A model generated the notes under the pieces. The model did no database searches. It saw nothing but the letters and a program-made list of their open reading frames with translations, and was not told the origin of the DNA. From Actibacterium sp. XHP0104 (lineage in GTDB: Bacteria; Pseudomonadota; Alphaproteobacteria; Rhodobacterales; Rhodobacteraceae), in assembly GCF_025751515.1 (NCBI RefSeq), contig NZ_JAOWLE010000002.1:282742-346741 (forward strand): 64,000 bases of DNA. Reading direction: 5' to 3'. Of this stretch, positions 8,980-19,771 are shown piece after piece. Position numbers and translations under genes: made by a program. The stretch's first letter is position 1, and every line of letters begins with the position of its first letter.

Positions 8980-10305
8980 GTGAAACTGAGCCAAACCATC
9001 GCATTACTGGCAGCGCTTGGCGTGCTGGGCGCCTGCGACCGCGAAGTCATTCTCGAGGGTGAACGCATCGACGTGCGCGACTCGTTCCTGGCCGACGCCA
9101 CCGACGCGCCCGCCGAGCAAGACGCAGCCCCCGTGGCTCGCGCCCTCAGCCTGCCGGCCGCGCAAGCGCTGAGCGAATGGACCCAGACCAATGGCGGCCC
9201 CGCCCATGCACCGCTGCACCACGATTACGCCGGTAACGGCACGCTGATCTGGTCGGCCAATATCGGCGAGGGCAACAGCCGCCGCTATCGCATCGCCAGC
9301 GACCCGGTCGTGGCCGATGGCCGGATCTTTACCATCGACGCCCAGAACCGCGTGATGGCGCATTCGTCCGATGGTGCCGCGCTGTGGAGCACCGACCTCG
9401 TTCCCGCAACCGACAATGCCAAGGACGCCAATGGCGGCGCGCTGGCCTATGGCGATGGGCAGCTGTTCGTGACCAGCGGCTTTGGCCAGCTGTCGGCGCT
9501 TGACCCCGCCACCGGCGCCGTGACCTGGGTGCAGGATACCGATGCCGCCATGAGCGGCGCCCCCGCCTACAAGGACGGGCTGGTCTATGTGGTGGCTCGT
9601 GACAATTCTGCCTGGGCGATCCGCGCGCAGGATGGCCGCGTGCAGTGGCAACTGCCCGGTACGCCGTCGCCCTCGGGCCTGCTGGGCGCCGCCGCACCCG
9701 CCGTGTCCGAGCGTGTCGTGATCTTTCCGTTTGGCGCCTCCGAGCTGACCGCCACCCTGCGCAAGGGCGGCATCCGGGTCTGGGGCAGCTCTGTCTCGGG
9801 CCAGCGCCGCGGCCGCGTCTATTCGACCATCAGCGACGTGACCGGCGACCCGGTCATGGTCGGCGATACGGTCTATGTCGCCACCCAGTCGGGCCGCACC
9901 GTGGCCCTGACCGCCGCTGGCGGCGACCGGATCTGGACCGCCGAAGAGGGCAGCTATAGCCCCGTTCTGCCCATCGGTGGCGCGGTGTTCCTGACCTCGG
10001 ATGCCGGGCAGCTGATCCGCCTTGACGCCGAGACCGGCGAAACCGTCTGGGCCGTCGATCTGCCCTATTTCACCAAGGAAAAGATCAAGCGCCGCAAGGC
10101 CGTGCATGCCCATTACGGGCCGGTCATGGCCAATGGCCGGCTGATCGTGGCCTCGGATGACGGGCTGATCCGGTTCTTCTCGCCCGAGGATGGCAGCCTG
10201 ATCTCGACCGCGCCCATCCCCGGCGGTGCCGCGTCCGAGCCGGTGATCGTCGGCGGGGTGATGTATATCCTTGGCGCCAAGGGGCAACTCCACGCTTTCC
10301 GCTGA
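8980..10305 (+). CDS. bamB: BamB-like outer membrane assembly lipoprotein (PQQ-like propeller)
   Basis: A 441-residue lipoprotein has signal peptide and lipobox LGAC with the lipidated cysteine at residue 19. The rest is a beta-propeller with repeated blades such as VADGRIFTIDAQNRVMAHSS, DGLVYVVARDNSAWAIRAQDG and GQLIRLDAETGETVWA, the PQQ-like repeats of BamB. BamB is the non-essential lipoprotein of the BAM complex that inserts beta-barrel proteins into the outer membrane. The start is GTG at 8980, placed just before the signal peptide. It is 44 bp from the YfgM-like gene and 47 bp before der, a conserved neighbourhood. Confidence 0.88.
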   Translation: MKLSQTIALLAALGVLGACDREVILEGERIDVRDSFLADATDAPAEQDAAPVARALSLPAAQALSEWTQTNGGPAHAPLHHDYAGNGTLIWSANIGEGNSRRYRIASDPVVADGRIFTIDAQNRVMAHSSDGAALWSTDLVPATDNAKDANGGALAYGDGQLFVTSGFGQLSALDPATGAVTWVQDTDAAMSGAPAYKDGLVYVVARDNSAWAIRAQDGRVQWQLPGTPSPSGLLGAAAPAVSERVVIFPFGASELTATLRKGGIRVWGSSVSGQRRGRVYSTISDVTGDPVMVGDTVYVATQSGRTVALTAAGGDRIWTAEEGSYSPVLPIGGAVFLTSDAGQLIRLDAETGETVWAVDLPYFTKEKIKRRKAVHAHYGPVMANGRLIVASDDGLIRFFSPEDGSLISTAPIPGGAASEPVIVGGVMYILGAKGQLHAFR

Positions 10306-10352
10306 CGCGGGAATGGTATATGCGGGCGCCCTGACATCTGCAGGAGCCTGAG

Positions 10353-11813
10353 ATGAGCTTTACCCTTGCCATTGTGGGCCGGCCCAATGTGGGCAAGTCC
10401 ACCCTGTTCAACCGCCTGGTTGGCAAACGCCTGGCGCTGGTCGATGACCAGCCCGGCGTGACGCGCGACCTGCGCGAGGGCGAGGCGCGCCTGGGCGACC
10501 TGAAATTCACCGTGATCGACACCGCCGGCCTGGAAGAGGTCACCGACGAAAGCCTTCAGGGCCGTATGCGCCGCCTGACCGAACGCGCCGTCGAAATGGC
10601 CGATATCTGCCTGTTCCTGATCGACGCCCGCGCCGGGGTACTGCCCTCGGACGAGGTGTTCGCCGACATCCTGCGCCGCAAGAACGCCCATGTGATCCTG
10701 GCCGCCAACAAGGCCGAAGGCTCTGCCGCCGATGCCGGCGTGATCGAGGCCTATGGCCTGGGTCTGGGCGAACCGATCCGCCTCTCGGCCGAGCATGGCG
10801 AGGGTCTGAACGATCTCTATTCGCAGCTGTTGCCCCTGGCGGACGAATTCGAAAAACGCGCCGCCGAAATTGCGCCCGAGACCGATGTCGATGTCTCGGA
10901 TGACGACGACGATGACGGCCCGCGCAAAATCACCCAAGCCAACCCGATGCAGGTTGCGGTTGTCGGGCGTCCGAATGCCGGAAAATCGACCCTTATCAAC
11001 GCTTTGCTTGGCGAAGATAAGATGTTGACCGGCCCCGAGGCCGGCATCACCCGCGACGCGATCTCGACCCAGTTCAACTGGTCTGGCACGCCGGTGCGCA
11101 TCTGGGATACGGCCGGGATGCGCAAGAAGGCCAAGGTGCAGGAAAAGCTGGAAAAGCTGTCCGTGTCCGACGGCCTGCGCGCGGTGAAATTTGCCGAAGT
11201 CGTGGTGGTGCTGCTGGACGTGGAAATCCCGTTCGAGCAGCAGGACCTGCGCATCGCCGACCTGGCCGAGCGTGAAGGCCGCGCCGTGGTCATCGCGGTC
11301 AACAAATGGGATCTCGAGGACGAGAAACAGGACAAGCTGAAAGAGCTGAAAGAGGAATTCGCGCGCTTGCTGCCCCAGCTCAAGGGCGCGCCGCTGATCA
11401 CCGTGTCGGCCAAGACCGGTCGCGGCCTCGATCGCCTGCATGACGCCGTGATCCGCGCCTATGACATCTGGAACCGCCGTGTTTCGACCGCGCGCCTGAA
11501 CCGCTGGCTTACGGGTATGCTCGAGGTGCACCCGCCTCCGGCGCCGGGCGGCAAGCGGATCAAGCTGCGTTATATGACGCAGGTGAAAACCCGTCCGCCC
11601 GCGTTTGTCGTGATGTGTTCGCATCCCGACAAGATGCCCGACAGCTATAAACGCTATCTGGTCAACGGGTTGCGGCAGGATTTTGACATGCCCGGCACGC
11701 CGATCCGGCTGACGCTGCGCGGCCAGGGTGACAAGAACCCCTATAAGGGCAAGACGAAATCGACGCCGTCGCGCCTGCGCAAGCACCTGGGCAAGGGCCC
11801 GGCGGGCGGCTAG
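10353..11813 (+). CDS. der: Ribosome-associated GTPase Der (EngA)
   Basis: A 486-residue GTPase has the two tandem G domains unique to Der. The first has GRPNVGKST at residues 8-16 and a DTAG motif. The second has GRPNAGKST around residue 207, DTAG and NKWD. A C-terminal KH-like domain follows ([14 protein letters not shown] through the basic end). The inter-domain linker carries a run of aspartates (VSDDDDDDG). Der acts in late assembly of the 50S subunit and is normally essential. AGGAGCC precedes the ATG. The stop is 2 bp from the convergent edd stop, leaving no room for a separate terminator. Confidence 0.95.
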   Translation: MSFTLAIVGRPNVGKSTLFNRLVGKRLALVDDQPGVTRDLREGEARLGDLKFTVIDTAGLEEVTDESLQGRMRRLTERAVEMADICLFLIDARAGVLPSDEVFADILRRKNAHVILAANKAEGSAADAGVIEAYGLGLGEPIRLSAEHGEGLNDLYSQLLPLADEFEKRAAEIAPETDVDVSDDDDDDGPRKITQANPMQVAVVGRPNAGKSTLINALLGEDKMLTGPEAGITRDAISTQFNWSGTPVRIWDTAGMRKKAKVQEKLEKLSVSDGLRAVKFAEVVVVLLDVEIPFEQQDLRIADLAEREGRAVVIAVNKWDLEDEKQDKLKELKEEFARLLPQLKGAPLITVSAKTGRGLDRLHDAVIRAYDIWNRRVSTARLNRWLTGMLEVHPPPAPGGKRIKLRYMTQVKTRPPAFVVMCSHPDKMPDSYKRYLVNGLRQDFDMPGTPIRLTLRGQGDKNPYKGKTKSTPSRLRKHLGKGPAGG

Positions 11814-11815
11814 GC

Positions 11816-13621
11816 CTAGACCACGACCGAGGCCCCGCTGGTGGCGGGGCCGACGGTCTGACGGAACATCTCGAACAATTCGCGCCCGATGCCGTGGCGG
11901 TTGGCCGACAGGTCTGCCGTAACCGGCGTGCGACTGTCGAAACCATCGGCCAGCACCTGCAACGTGCCCGCATCGGCATCCAGCCGCACCATGTCGCCGT
12001 CACGCAGGCGCGCGATCGGGCCGCCCTCGGCCGCTTCGGGGCTGACATGGATCGCAGAGGGCACCTTGCCGCTGGCACCCGACATGCGGCCATCGGTAAC
12101 CAGCGCCACCCGCAGCCCGCGCTGTTGCAGCACCGACAGGGTGGGGGTCAGACCGTGCAGCTCGGGCATGCCATTGGCGCGCGGCCCCTGAAACCGCACC
12201 ACGACCACGGTGTCAGAGGTGAATTCGCCCGCCTTGAAGGCCGCCTTGACCGCATCCTGATCATGAAACACCCGCGCCGGGGCCTCGATCACGTGGCGAT
12301 CATCGGCCACGGCCGAGACCTTGATGATCGCACGCCCCAGATTGCCGGTCAGGCTTTTCAGCCCGCCCGTCGGCTGGAACGGGTCGCGCGCGGGGCGCAG
12401 GATCTTGTCGTTCTGGCTGATCCGCGGGGCAGGGGCCCAGGTCAGGTGGCCGCCCTTTAGCTGCGGGTCAGTGCAATAGTCGCGCAGCCCACCGCCGGTC
12501 ACGGTCATCGTGTCGTCATGCAGCAGGCCCGCGTCCAACAGCTCGCCGATCAGATAGGCCAGCCCGCCCGCCGCGTGGAAATGGTTCACATCGGCCAGCC
12601 CGTTGGGATAGACCCGCGCCATCAGCGGCACCACCGCCGACAGATCGGCGAAATCGTCGATATCGATGTGAATGCCCGCCGCCCGCGCCATGGCCGGCAG
12701 GTGCAGCGCCAGGTTGGTTGACCCGCCCGTGGCCATCAGCCCGACAATGCCGTTCACAAAAGCCTTTTCATCCAACACCTTGCCCGCCGGACGATAGTCA
12801 TTGCCAAGTGCGGTGATCTCGATCGCGCGGCGGGTTCCCGCCACGGTCAGCGCCTTGCGCAAAGGCGTGTTCGGGTTGACGAAAGACGCGCCCGGCAGGT
12901 GCAGGCCCATGATCTCCATCAGCATCTGGTTGCTGTTGGCAGTGCCGTAGAATGTGCAGGTTCCGGGGCCGTGATAGCTGGCCATCTCGGCCGCCATCAG
13001 GGCGTCACGCCCGACCTCGCCAGTGGCGAACTGCTGACGCACCCGGGCCTTTTCGTCATTGGGCAGCCCGCTGGTCATCGGCCCCGCGGGCAGGAACACC
13101 GCCGGGATATGCCCGAAGGTCGCCGCCGCCATCACCAGCCCCGGCACGATCTTGTCGCACATGCCCAGATAGATCGCGGCATCATAGCAGTTATGGCTCA
13201 GCGCCACCCCCGCCGACAGGGCGATCACATCGCGCGAAAAGAGGCTCAGCTCCATCCCAGGCTGGCTTTGCGTCACCCCGTCGCACATCGCCGGCACGCC
13301 GCCCGCCACCTGCGCCGTGGCGCCTGCGCGGCGTGCGGTGTCGCGAATGAGGGCGGGGTAGGTCTCGAACGGCTGATGCGACGACAGCATGTCGTTATAG
13401 GCCGTCACGATTCCGATATTGGGGGCGCGGCCCTCGGCCAGTGCTGCCTGATCGTCGCCCATCGCGGCATAGGCATGGGCCTGGTTGCTGCATCCCAGAT
13501 GGGCGCGCACGGGGCCGGTTTCGGCGGCGCGGGCAATGCGATCGAGATAGGCGGCGCGGCTGTCGGCCGAGCGGCGGATGATGCGTTCGGTGACCTCTAG
13601 CAGGGCGGCGTTCAGGGCCAT
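11816..13621 (-). CDS. edd: Phosphogluconate dehydratase
   Basis: A 601-residue IlvD/Edd-family dehydratase. It converts 6-phosphogluconate to 2-keto-3-deoxy-6-phosphogluconate, the first step specific to the Entner-Doudoroff pathway. Family features include the Fe-S cluster cysteines within [12 protein letters not shown] and [16 protein letters not shown], and the C-terminal [19 protein letters not shown] segment. Length is typical for Edd (about 600) rather than IlvD (about 560-620, with a different C-terminus). AAAGGACC precedes the ATG. No eda or zwf gene is adjacent. A LacI-type operator-like site lies about 50 bp upstream. Confidence 0.93.
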   Translation of the reverse strand: MALNAALLEVTERIIRRSADSRAAYLDRIARAAETGPVRAHLGCSNQAHAYAAMGDDQAALAEGRAPNIGIVTAYNDMLSSHQPFETYPALIRDTARRAGATAQVAGGVPAMCDGVTQSQPGMELSLFSRDVIALSAGVALSHNCYDAAIYLGMCDKIVPGLVMAAATFGHIPAVFLPAGPMTSGLPNDEKARVRQQFATGEVGRDALMAAEMASYHGPGTCTFYGTANSNQMLMEIMGLHLPGASFVNPNTPLRKALTVAGTRRAIEITALGNDYRPAGKVLDEKAFVNGIVGLMATGGSTNLALHLPAMARAAGIHIDIDDFADLSAVVPLMARVYPNGLADVNHFHAAGGLAYLIGELLDAGLLHDDTMTVTGGGLRDYCTDPQLKGGHLTWAPAPRISQNDKILRPARDPFQPTGGLKSLTGNLGRAIIKVSAVADDRHVIEAPARVFHDQDAVKAAFKAGEFTSDTVVVVRFQGPRANGMPELHGLTPTLSVLQQRGLRVALVTDGRMSGASGKVPSAIHVSPEAAEGGPIARLRDGDMVRLDADAGTLQVLADGFDSRTPVTADLSANRHGIGRELFEMFRQTVGPATSGASVVV

Positions 13622-13667
13622 CTTGGTCCTTTGTTGGAAGATACTGCGGCAATGGCCCAGCTATACC

Positions 13668-13681
13668 CGGTAGCGATAACA
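13668..13681. promoter_or_regulatory. LacI-type operator-like site upstream of edd
   Basis: CGGTAGCGATAACA, read on the minus strand as TGTTATCGCTACCG, matches 11 of 14 positions of the TGTTA-N4-TAACA-type palindrome with a central CG that is common for LacI-family regulators. It sits 47 bp upstream of edd and between the divergent lipoprotein and edd genes. A sugar-acid-responsive regulator is plausible, but this is a pattern match only. Confidence 0.35.
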
Positions 13682-13800
13682 TTGCCAAGCGCGCAGGCCG
13701 CCGCCCCGGAAACGCATAAAGTTTTCCGCAAATTCGCCCGATTTGCCCGTCAGGCTTGACCCTGAGCAGAAGGGCCGAAAAGCGCCCGAAGGAGATGGAC

Positions 13801-14472
13801 ATGAAACCCACGCGCCTGATCTTGGGCCTGATTGCCGCCCTGGGGCTGTCGGCCTGCATGAGCGTCGATACCGCCTCGCGCGATCGGCTGTTGCCCGCGC
13901 CGCAACCCGCGGTCAGCGAGACCCCGGCCGGTGATTACCTGCATTCGTTGCAGTTCCCCTATCACGTCACCCGCGTCGATGTGCGCGTGCCCGAGACCCT
14001 CAAGGTGTCCGAGGCCAACAGCTATAAGCCCATCGCCGATATCGTCTGGCGCGAAGACCCGTTCGGCAACCGGTACGATCAGGTGCAGACCATCGTGCAG
14101 GGCGCCGCCGATCAGGCGCTGGCGAACATGACCATGGGCTATCCGGTGACGGTCGATATCCAGATCGCGCGGTTCCACGCCCTGACCGAGCGCACCCGTT
14201 ACAGCGTCGGTGGCCGCCACGAGATCAGCTATTTCATCGCCATCTATGACGCCAACAGCGGCGCGGTGATCGAACCGCCGCGCCTGATCTCGCTGAATTT
14301 TCAGGCCTATGGCGGCGCCCGCGCGCTTGAGGCGATGAGCCGGGGCGAAACCCAGAAAGTGCGCATCACCAGCCATATGATCGACTCGATCCGCCACGAG
14401 ATCGACTATCGCAGCCTGCCTGCACCCTTCCTGCCGCTCGGGCTGGCATCTTACGGCTCGCGAGGGCTCTGA
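13801..14472 (+). CDS. Small lipoprotein, DUF6778-like
   Basis: A 223-residue protein has a signal peptide and lipobox LSAC, with lipidated Cys19. The mature part has no motif I can tie to a catalytic function. It contains alternating strands such as FPYHVTRVDVRVPETLKVSE and VDIQIARFHALTERTRYSVG and looks like one compact alpha/beta domain. It resembles the Rhodobacteraceae-restricted DUF6778 lipoproteins. GAAGGAGAT lies 5 bp before ATG 13801, which also places the signal peptide at the N-terminus. It is transcribed divergently from edd and lies 41 bp before the methyltransferase gene. Function unknown. Confidence 0.7.
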   Translation: MKPTRLILGLIAALGLSACMSVDTASRDRLLPAPQPAVSETPAGDYLHSLQFPYHVTRVDVRVPETLKVSEANSYKPIADIVWREDPFGNRYDQVQTIVQGAADQALANMTMGYPVTVDIQIARFHALTERTRYSVGGRHEISYFIAIYDANSGAVIEPPRLISLNFQAYGGARALEAMSRGETQKVRITSHMIDSIRHEIDYRSLPAPFLPLGLASYGSRGL

Positions 14473-14513
14473 TCCCTCTTTCGCAACGCCCGCGAAGGCA
14501 GTAGGAGGAAGGC

Positions 14514-15713
14514 ATGACAGCCTCCTCTTATCCCATCGTGCGCCTGCGCCCCAAGGCAAACGCGCGCGCCATCCGCCACGGCTTTCCGTGGGTCTATGAC
14601 AACGAACTGGTCACCGACCGCCGCACTAAGGCGCTGTCGCCGGGCACGATTGCCGTGCTCGAGGACGACGCGCGCCACGAAATCGGGCTGGTGACGGTCA
14701 ACCCCAACTCGAAAATCATCTGCCGGATGCTGGATCGCGACACCGGTGCGAGCATCGACGAGGCCTGGCTGGAAGCCCGCCTGCGCGCCGCGTTCGAGAT
14801 GCGCGAACGCCTGTTCGACGCGCCGTTCTATCGTCTGATCCATGCCGAGGCCGACGGCCTGCCCGGCGTGGTGATCGACCGCTTTGGCGATGTCGCGGTG
14901 ATCCAGCCCAACGCCGCCTGGGCCGATGTGCTGATCGAACCGCTGGCCGCCGCATTGGCACGCGTCGCCGGGGTCAGCACTATCGTCATGAACGGCACTG
15001 GCCGCGCGCGCGGGCTTGAGGGCCTGTCCGACGAGACCCGCGTAATGCAAGGCGCCATTGACGCGCCCGTGCCCGTGCCGATGAACGGCGCCACCTATAT
15101 GGCCGATATCATGGGCGGGCAGAAAACCGGCCTGTTCTACGACCAGCGCCCCAACCACGCCTTCGCCGCCCGCCTGTCGCGCGGCGCGCGGGTGCTGGAT
15201 GTATTCTCGCATGTCGGGGGCTTTTCGCTGGCCGCGCTGGCCGGGGGCGCCGAACAGGCGCTAGCGGTTGACGGCTCTGCCGCCGCGCTGGACCTGGCCG
15301 AACAGGGCGCCGCCGCCATGGGCATGTCGGGCCGCTTTGCCACCCGCAAGGGCGATGCCTTTGCCGTGATGACCTCCCTGGCCGAAGAAGGCGCCCAGTT
15401 CGACGTGGTGATCTGCGATCCGCCGGCCTTTGCCCCGTCGAAAAATGCGCTCGAGGCCGGCCTGCGCGCCTATGAACGCGTTGCCCGCCTGGCCGCGCCG
15501 CTGGTTGCGCCGGGGGGCTATCTGGGGCTTTGTTCGTGCTCTCATGCCGCCGACCTGGCGAAATTCCGCGGCGCCAGCACCCGTGGCATCGGCCGCGCCG
15601 GACGCACCGCGCAACTTCTGCACACCGGCTTTGCCGGGCCCGACCACCCGCTGATGCCGCAACTGGCGGAATCGGGCTACCTCAAGGCGCTGTTCTACCG
15701 CCTGCTGCCATGA
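14514..15713 (+). CDS. rlmI: RlmI/RlmK-type class I SAM-dependent rRNA methyltransferase
   Basis: A 399-residue protein has an N-terminal PUA RNA-binding domain (VRLRPKANARAIRHGFPWVY), a central EEHEE-like region (GLPGVVIDRFGDVAVIQ) and a C-terminal Rossmann methyltransferase domain with SAM loop VLDVFSHVGGFSLAAL and catalytic VICDPPAFAPSK. This is the architecture of RlmI, which makes 5-methylcytidine in 23S rRNA. The late cysteine-rich LGLCSCSHAA segment agrees with m5C chemistry, which needs a nucleophilic cysteine. AGGAGGA precedes the ATG. The stop overlaps the start of the PIN-domain gene. The exact target base is inferred. Confidence 0.85.
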   Translation: MTASSYPIVRLRPKANARAIRHGFPWVYDNELVTDRRTKALSPGTIAVLEDDARHEIGLVTVNPNSKIICRMLDRDTGASIDEAWLEARLRAAFEMRERLFDAPFYRLIHAEADGLPGVVIDRFGDVAVIQPNAAWADVLIEPLAAALARVAGVSTIVMNGTGRARGLEGLSDETRVMQGAIDAPVPVPMNGATYMADIMGGQKTGLFYDQRPNHAFAARLSRGARVLDVFSHVGGFSLAALAGGAEQALAVDGSAAALDLAEQGAAAMGMSGRFATRKGDAFAVMTSLAEEGAQFDVVICDPPAFAPSKNALEAGLRAYERVARLAAPLVAPGGYLGLCSCSHAADLAKFRGASTRGIGRAGRTAQLLHTGFAGPDHPLMPQLAESGYLKALFYRLLP

Positions 15714-16255
15714 AGGTGCTGCTCGACGCCTGCGTGCTCTACCCGACGGTCCTACGCGAGATCCTGCTCTGCGCGGCCGGGCAGGGGTTGTTCACCCCGC
15801 TATGGTCGGATCGCATCCTCGAAGAATGGGCTCGCGCCGCCCGCAAGATCGGTCCCACCGGCGAGGCCCAGGCCCGCGCCGAGATCGCCCTGGTGCAGCT
15901 GGCCTGGTCCAACGCCATTGTGCAGCCCGCCCCCGGCACCGAGGCCCGCCTCTGGTTGCCCGACCCGGCCGATATTCATGTCCTGTCCGCGGCCATCACC
16001 GGCTCGGCCGATATCCTGCTGACCTTCAACGCCAAGGACTTCCCGCGCCACACGATGACCGAGGAAGGGCTGGAACGTCTCGACCCCGACCAGTTCCTGA
16101 TGCGCCTGAAAGCGGAAAACCCCAACGTGATCGCCCGATGCGTGGCCAAGGTGCACGACGAGGCCTGCCGCCTGTCGGGCGAAGACCTGGACCTGCGCGC
16201 GCTGATGAAGCGGGCGCGGTTGCCCAGGTTGGGCAAGGCAATAAGCCGCCTCTAG
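15710..16255 (+). CDS. PIN-domain protein, putative ribonuclease
   Basis: A 181-residue protein shows PIN-like nuclease features: an early acidic residue in VLLDACVLYPT (Asp6) and later acids in DPADIHVLSAAI and SADILLTFNAKDFP. ATG 15710 overlaps the TGA of the methyltransferase gene (ATGA), so translation is probably coupled; longer upstream openings run inside that gene and were rejected. It is longer than the usual VapC toxin (about 130 residues), with a C-terminal helical extension ending in a basic patch, and no antitoxin gene is adjacent. It is therefore more likely a solitary PIN nuclease acting on RNA than half of a toxin-antitoxin pair. Confidence 0.7.
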   Translation: MKVLLDACVLYPTVLREILLCAAGQGLFTPLWSDRILEEWARAARKIGPTGEAQARAEIALVQLAWSNAIVQPAPGTEARLWLPDPADIHVLSAAITGSADILLTFNAKDFPRHTMTEEGLERLDPDQFLMRLKAENPNVIARCVAKVHDEACRLSGEDLDLRALMKRARLPRLGKAISRL

Positions 16256-16278
16256 CGCCGGGGCTCTGCCCCGGACCC

Positions 16279-16330
16279 CGGGATATTTATGCGAAAAAGA
16301 AGGGGAATTCTTCTTCGGAAAAATATCCCC
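16279..16330. repeat. Dispersed palindromic repeat, copy 1
   Basis: The arms are GGATATTTATGCGAAAAAGAAG at 16281 onward (first 20 bases decisive) and a right arm at about 16310-16330 whose reverse complement reads GGGGATATTTTTCCGAAGAA. A long imperfect hairpin results. A second copy lies at 23266-23320. Both sit between converging genes, so they may act as bidirectional terminators or mRNA end-protecting structures. Confidence 0.75.
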
Positions 16331-16384
16331 GCCGGAGGCCCCTGAGCGGCCCAGCGGCCCAACGGGCCGCGAGGCAAAAGAAAT

Positions 16385-16406
16385 GACCGGCCCCGAAGGG
16401 CCGGTC
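16385..16406 (-). terminator. Rho-independent terminator of eno
   Basis: A perfect 9-bp stem, GACCGGCCC with GGGCCGGTC around a CGAA loop, is followed in the minus direction by ATTTCTTTT. It lies 16 bp past the eno stop codon. Confidence 0.85.
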
Positions 16407-16422
16407 TCAATTTGGCAAAGCC

Positions 16423-17709
<1,287 letters not shown>

Positions 17710-17796
17710 TCAAAGGGTCAGATTTGCCGGCTGTTTAGCAGCCCTCCGGGGGATGGGAAACGGCCGTTACCGTTAACTTTCCGCTTTTTCCGCCTG

Positions 17797-18663
17797 TTAG
17801 CGCTGTCGCAACAGGCGGCGTTCGCGCAGGAAGGTGTAAAGCCCCGAGGTGATGATGATCGCGGCCCCGGTCAGGGTCAACACGTCGGGCGTTTCGCTGA
17901 AGACGGTGACGCCGACGATCATCGCGAACAGCAGGCGGAAATAGCGAAACGGCGTCACGACGGCCACATCGCCGATGCGCGTCGCCTCGACCACGGCATA
18001 GTATCCGGCCGGGCCCATGACCGAGGCGCCCAACAGGTAAAGCGCCGACTGCCCGGTCACGGGCGTGGCCCCGCCGCTGATCGCCAGCATCACCGCGCCC
18101 ACCGGCACCAGCACTGCGAATCCCCAGGCGGCCAGTTGCAGCGAGCTGAGCGTTGCCGGCACGCGGCGTACCGACAGGTCGCGCAGCGCCAGCCCGGCGA
18201 CGGCGATCACCGCGAACAGCGATGCCGGCTGAAACCCGTCCAGCCCCGGCTGCACCACCATCAGAACGCCGATCATCCCGATGCCGATCGCCAGCCAGCG
18301 CCGCCACCCGACCTGCGCCTTGAAGACGATCGCAGCCCCCAGCGTCACCGCCAGCGGTGTGGCCTGCAGGATCGCGCTGGCCGAGGAGATCGGTGTCAGG
18401 GCGATGGCGGTGATAAACCCCACTCCGGCAACAATTTCGCCCAGGTTGCGCAGCAGCACCGGCGCGGTGAACAGATCACGCGCGAACAGCGACAGCCCGT
18501 GCCGGCGGGCAAAGAGGAAAAAGATGAACGCCCCCGCCGCCCCCAGGATCATCATGATCTGGCCCACGGGCATATGTTCGCTGGCGAGCTTGATGAACAT
18601 GTCCTCAAGCGCGAATCCCGCCATCGAGACGGTCATCATGATTATGCCACGCAGGTTTTCCAT
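17797..18663 (-). CDS. DMT-superfamily transporter (EamA family)
   Basis: A 288-residue integral membrane protein has about ten hydrophobic segments arranged as two EamA repeats, the usual size for drug/metabolite transporters. The first helix carries the typical MAGFALEDMFIKLASEHMP segment and the second repeat ends in VFSETPDVLTLTGAAIIITS. EamA proteins move amino acids, nucleosides or other small metabolites across the inner membrane; the substrate cannot be read here. It lies between aldolase and eno on the same strand, with no sequence link to glycolysis. The C-terminus is short and Arg-rich. Confidence 0.87.
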   Translation of the reverse strand: MENLRGIIMMTVSMAGFALEDMFIKLASEHMPVGQIMMILGAAGAFIFFLFARRHGLSLFARDLFTAPVLLRNLGEIVAGVGFITAIALTPISSASAILQATPLAVTLGAAIVFKAQVGWRRWLAIGIGMIGVLMVVQPGLDGFQPASLFAVIAVAGLALRDLSVRRVPATLSSLQLAAWGFAVLVPVGAVMLAISGGATPVTGQSALYLLGASVMGPAGYYAVVEATRIGDVAVVTPFRYFRLLFAMIVGVTVFSETPDVLTLTGAAIIITSGLYTFLRERRLLRQR

Positions 18664-18732
18664 TCTTCCGCCCTAGCGTGGATCTGTTGGCGGTAACAGG
18701 AAAAAAGATGCAAGGCAGATATGCAATGAAAA

Positions 18733-18751
18733 GGGGGGCTGAAGGCCCCCC
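18733..18751 (-). terminator. Rho-independent terminator of the aldolase gene
   Basis: A G6-C/G-C6 stem with a five-base loop is followed in the minus direction by TTTTCATT. It lies 25 bp past the aldolase stop and separates that gene from the DMT transporter. Confidence 0.85.
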
Positions 18752-18776
18752 TGGTGCAAGCGCGTTCGGCCGGTGA

Positions 18777-19670
18777 TCAGCCCGCGACCGAGGCCGCGTA
18801 GATGCTGTCGATCGCGGCGCCCAGCATGGCGTCGAATTCGGCGTCCGACTGCTGGGCCGACAGGCCCTCGGTCAGGCCGCGCGAAAAGCTGGCGATCATG
18901 CCGGTGTTTTGCGACAGCTTGTCGTTGGCCTCGTCGCGGCTATAGCCGCCCGACAGGGCGACGACGCGCAGCACGCGCGGGTGGTTGATCAGCGGCGCAT
19001 AGAGGTTGGCCTTGGTCGGCAGGGTCAGCTTCAGCATCACCTGCTTGTCCTCGGGCAGCGCGTCGAGCTGGGCCTTGATCTCGGCCAGCAGGATGTCTTC
19101 GGCCTGCGGCTTGTCGGCGATGCTGATGGTCACCTCGGGCTCGATGATCGGCATCAGCCCGTGGCTCAGGATCTGTTTGCCGATCTCGAACTGCTGGGCG
19201 ACGACGGCCTTGATGCCCGTCGCATTGGCGGCATCGATCACCGAGCGCATCTTGGTGCCGAAAATGCCTGCCTTGACCGCACGTTCCAGCAGGGCATCCA
19301 GATCGGGCATGGCTTTCATCAGCTTGACGCCGTTGGCGGCGTCATCAAGGCCCTTGTCGACCTTGAGAAACGGCACGACGCGGCGCTTGTCCCACAGGTA
19401 GGTGGCGGTGGGGATGCCGTCGATCGCGCGGTCCATGGTCATCTCGAACAGGATGGCGCCGATGATCTTGTCGCCGGTAAAGGCGGGCGACTTGATGATG
19501 CGCGAACGCATCTCGTGGATCAGGCCATACATTTCCTCGTCGCCCGAATAGGCGTTTTCCTCGATGCCATAAAGGCGCAGCGCCTTGGGGGTCGAGCCGC
19601 CGCTCTGGTCAAGCGCGGCGATGAAACCGTCGCCGGTGCGGATCTGTTCAAGCTGGGCCTGGTTGGTCAT
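18777..19670 (-). CDS. fda: Class I fructose-bisphosphate aldolase
   Basis: A 297-residue aldolase of the bacterial class I type (as in staphylococcal Fda). Diagnostic segments are [52 protein letters not shown] and [14 protein letters not shown]. These proteins cleave fructose 1,6-bisphosphate through a Schiff-base lysine and need no metal, unlike class II enzymes. It should work mainly in gluconeogenesis and triose metabolism in an organism using the Entner-Doudoroff route. It follows pgk by 101 bp on the same strand and ends at its own terminator. Confidence 0.94.
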   Translation of the reverse strand: MTNQAQLEQIRTGDGFIAALDQSGGSTPKALRLYGIEENAYSGDEEMYGLIHEMRSRIIKSPAFTGDKIIGAILFEMTMDRAIDGIPTATYLWDKRRVVPFLKVDKGLDDAANGVKLMKAMPDLDALLERAVKAGIFGTKMRSVIDAANATGIKAVVAQQFEIGKQILSHGLMPIIEPEVTISIADKPQAEDILLAEIKAQLDALPEDKQVMLKLTLPTKANLYAPLINHPRVLRVVALSGGYSRDEANDKLSQNTGMIASFSRGLTEGLSAQQSDAEFDAMLGAAIDSIYAASVAG

Positions 19671-19771
19671 GATATCACTCTTATGCTGAAATCGCGGAAC
19701 TTGGCCGCTTGATAGGCGAGGGGGGGCGGGGTTGCAATTCTGGTGGCGCTAACTGGCGCGCTGCCGGGGCG

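Noticed and set aside
15710..16255. PIN gene as half of a toxin-antitoxin pair
   Set aside because: There is no small antitoxin gene upstream or downstream, and the gene overlaps a housekeeping methyltransferase.
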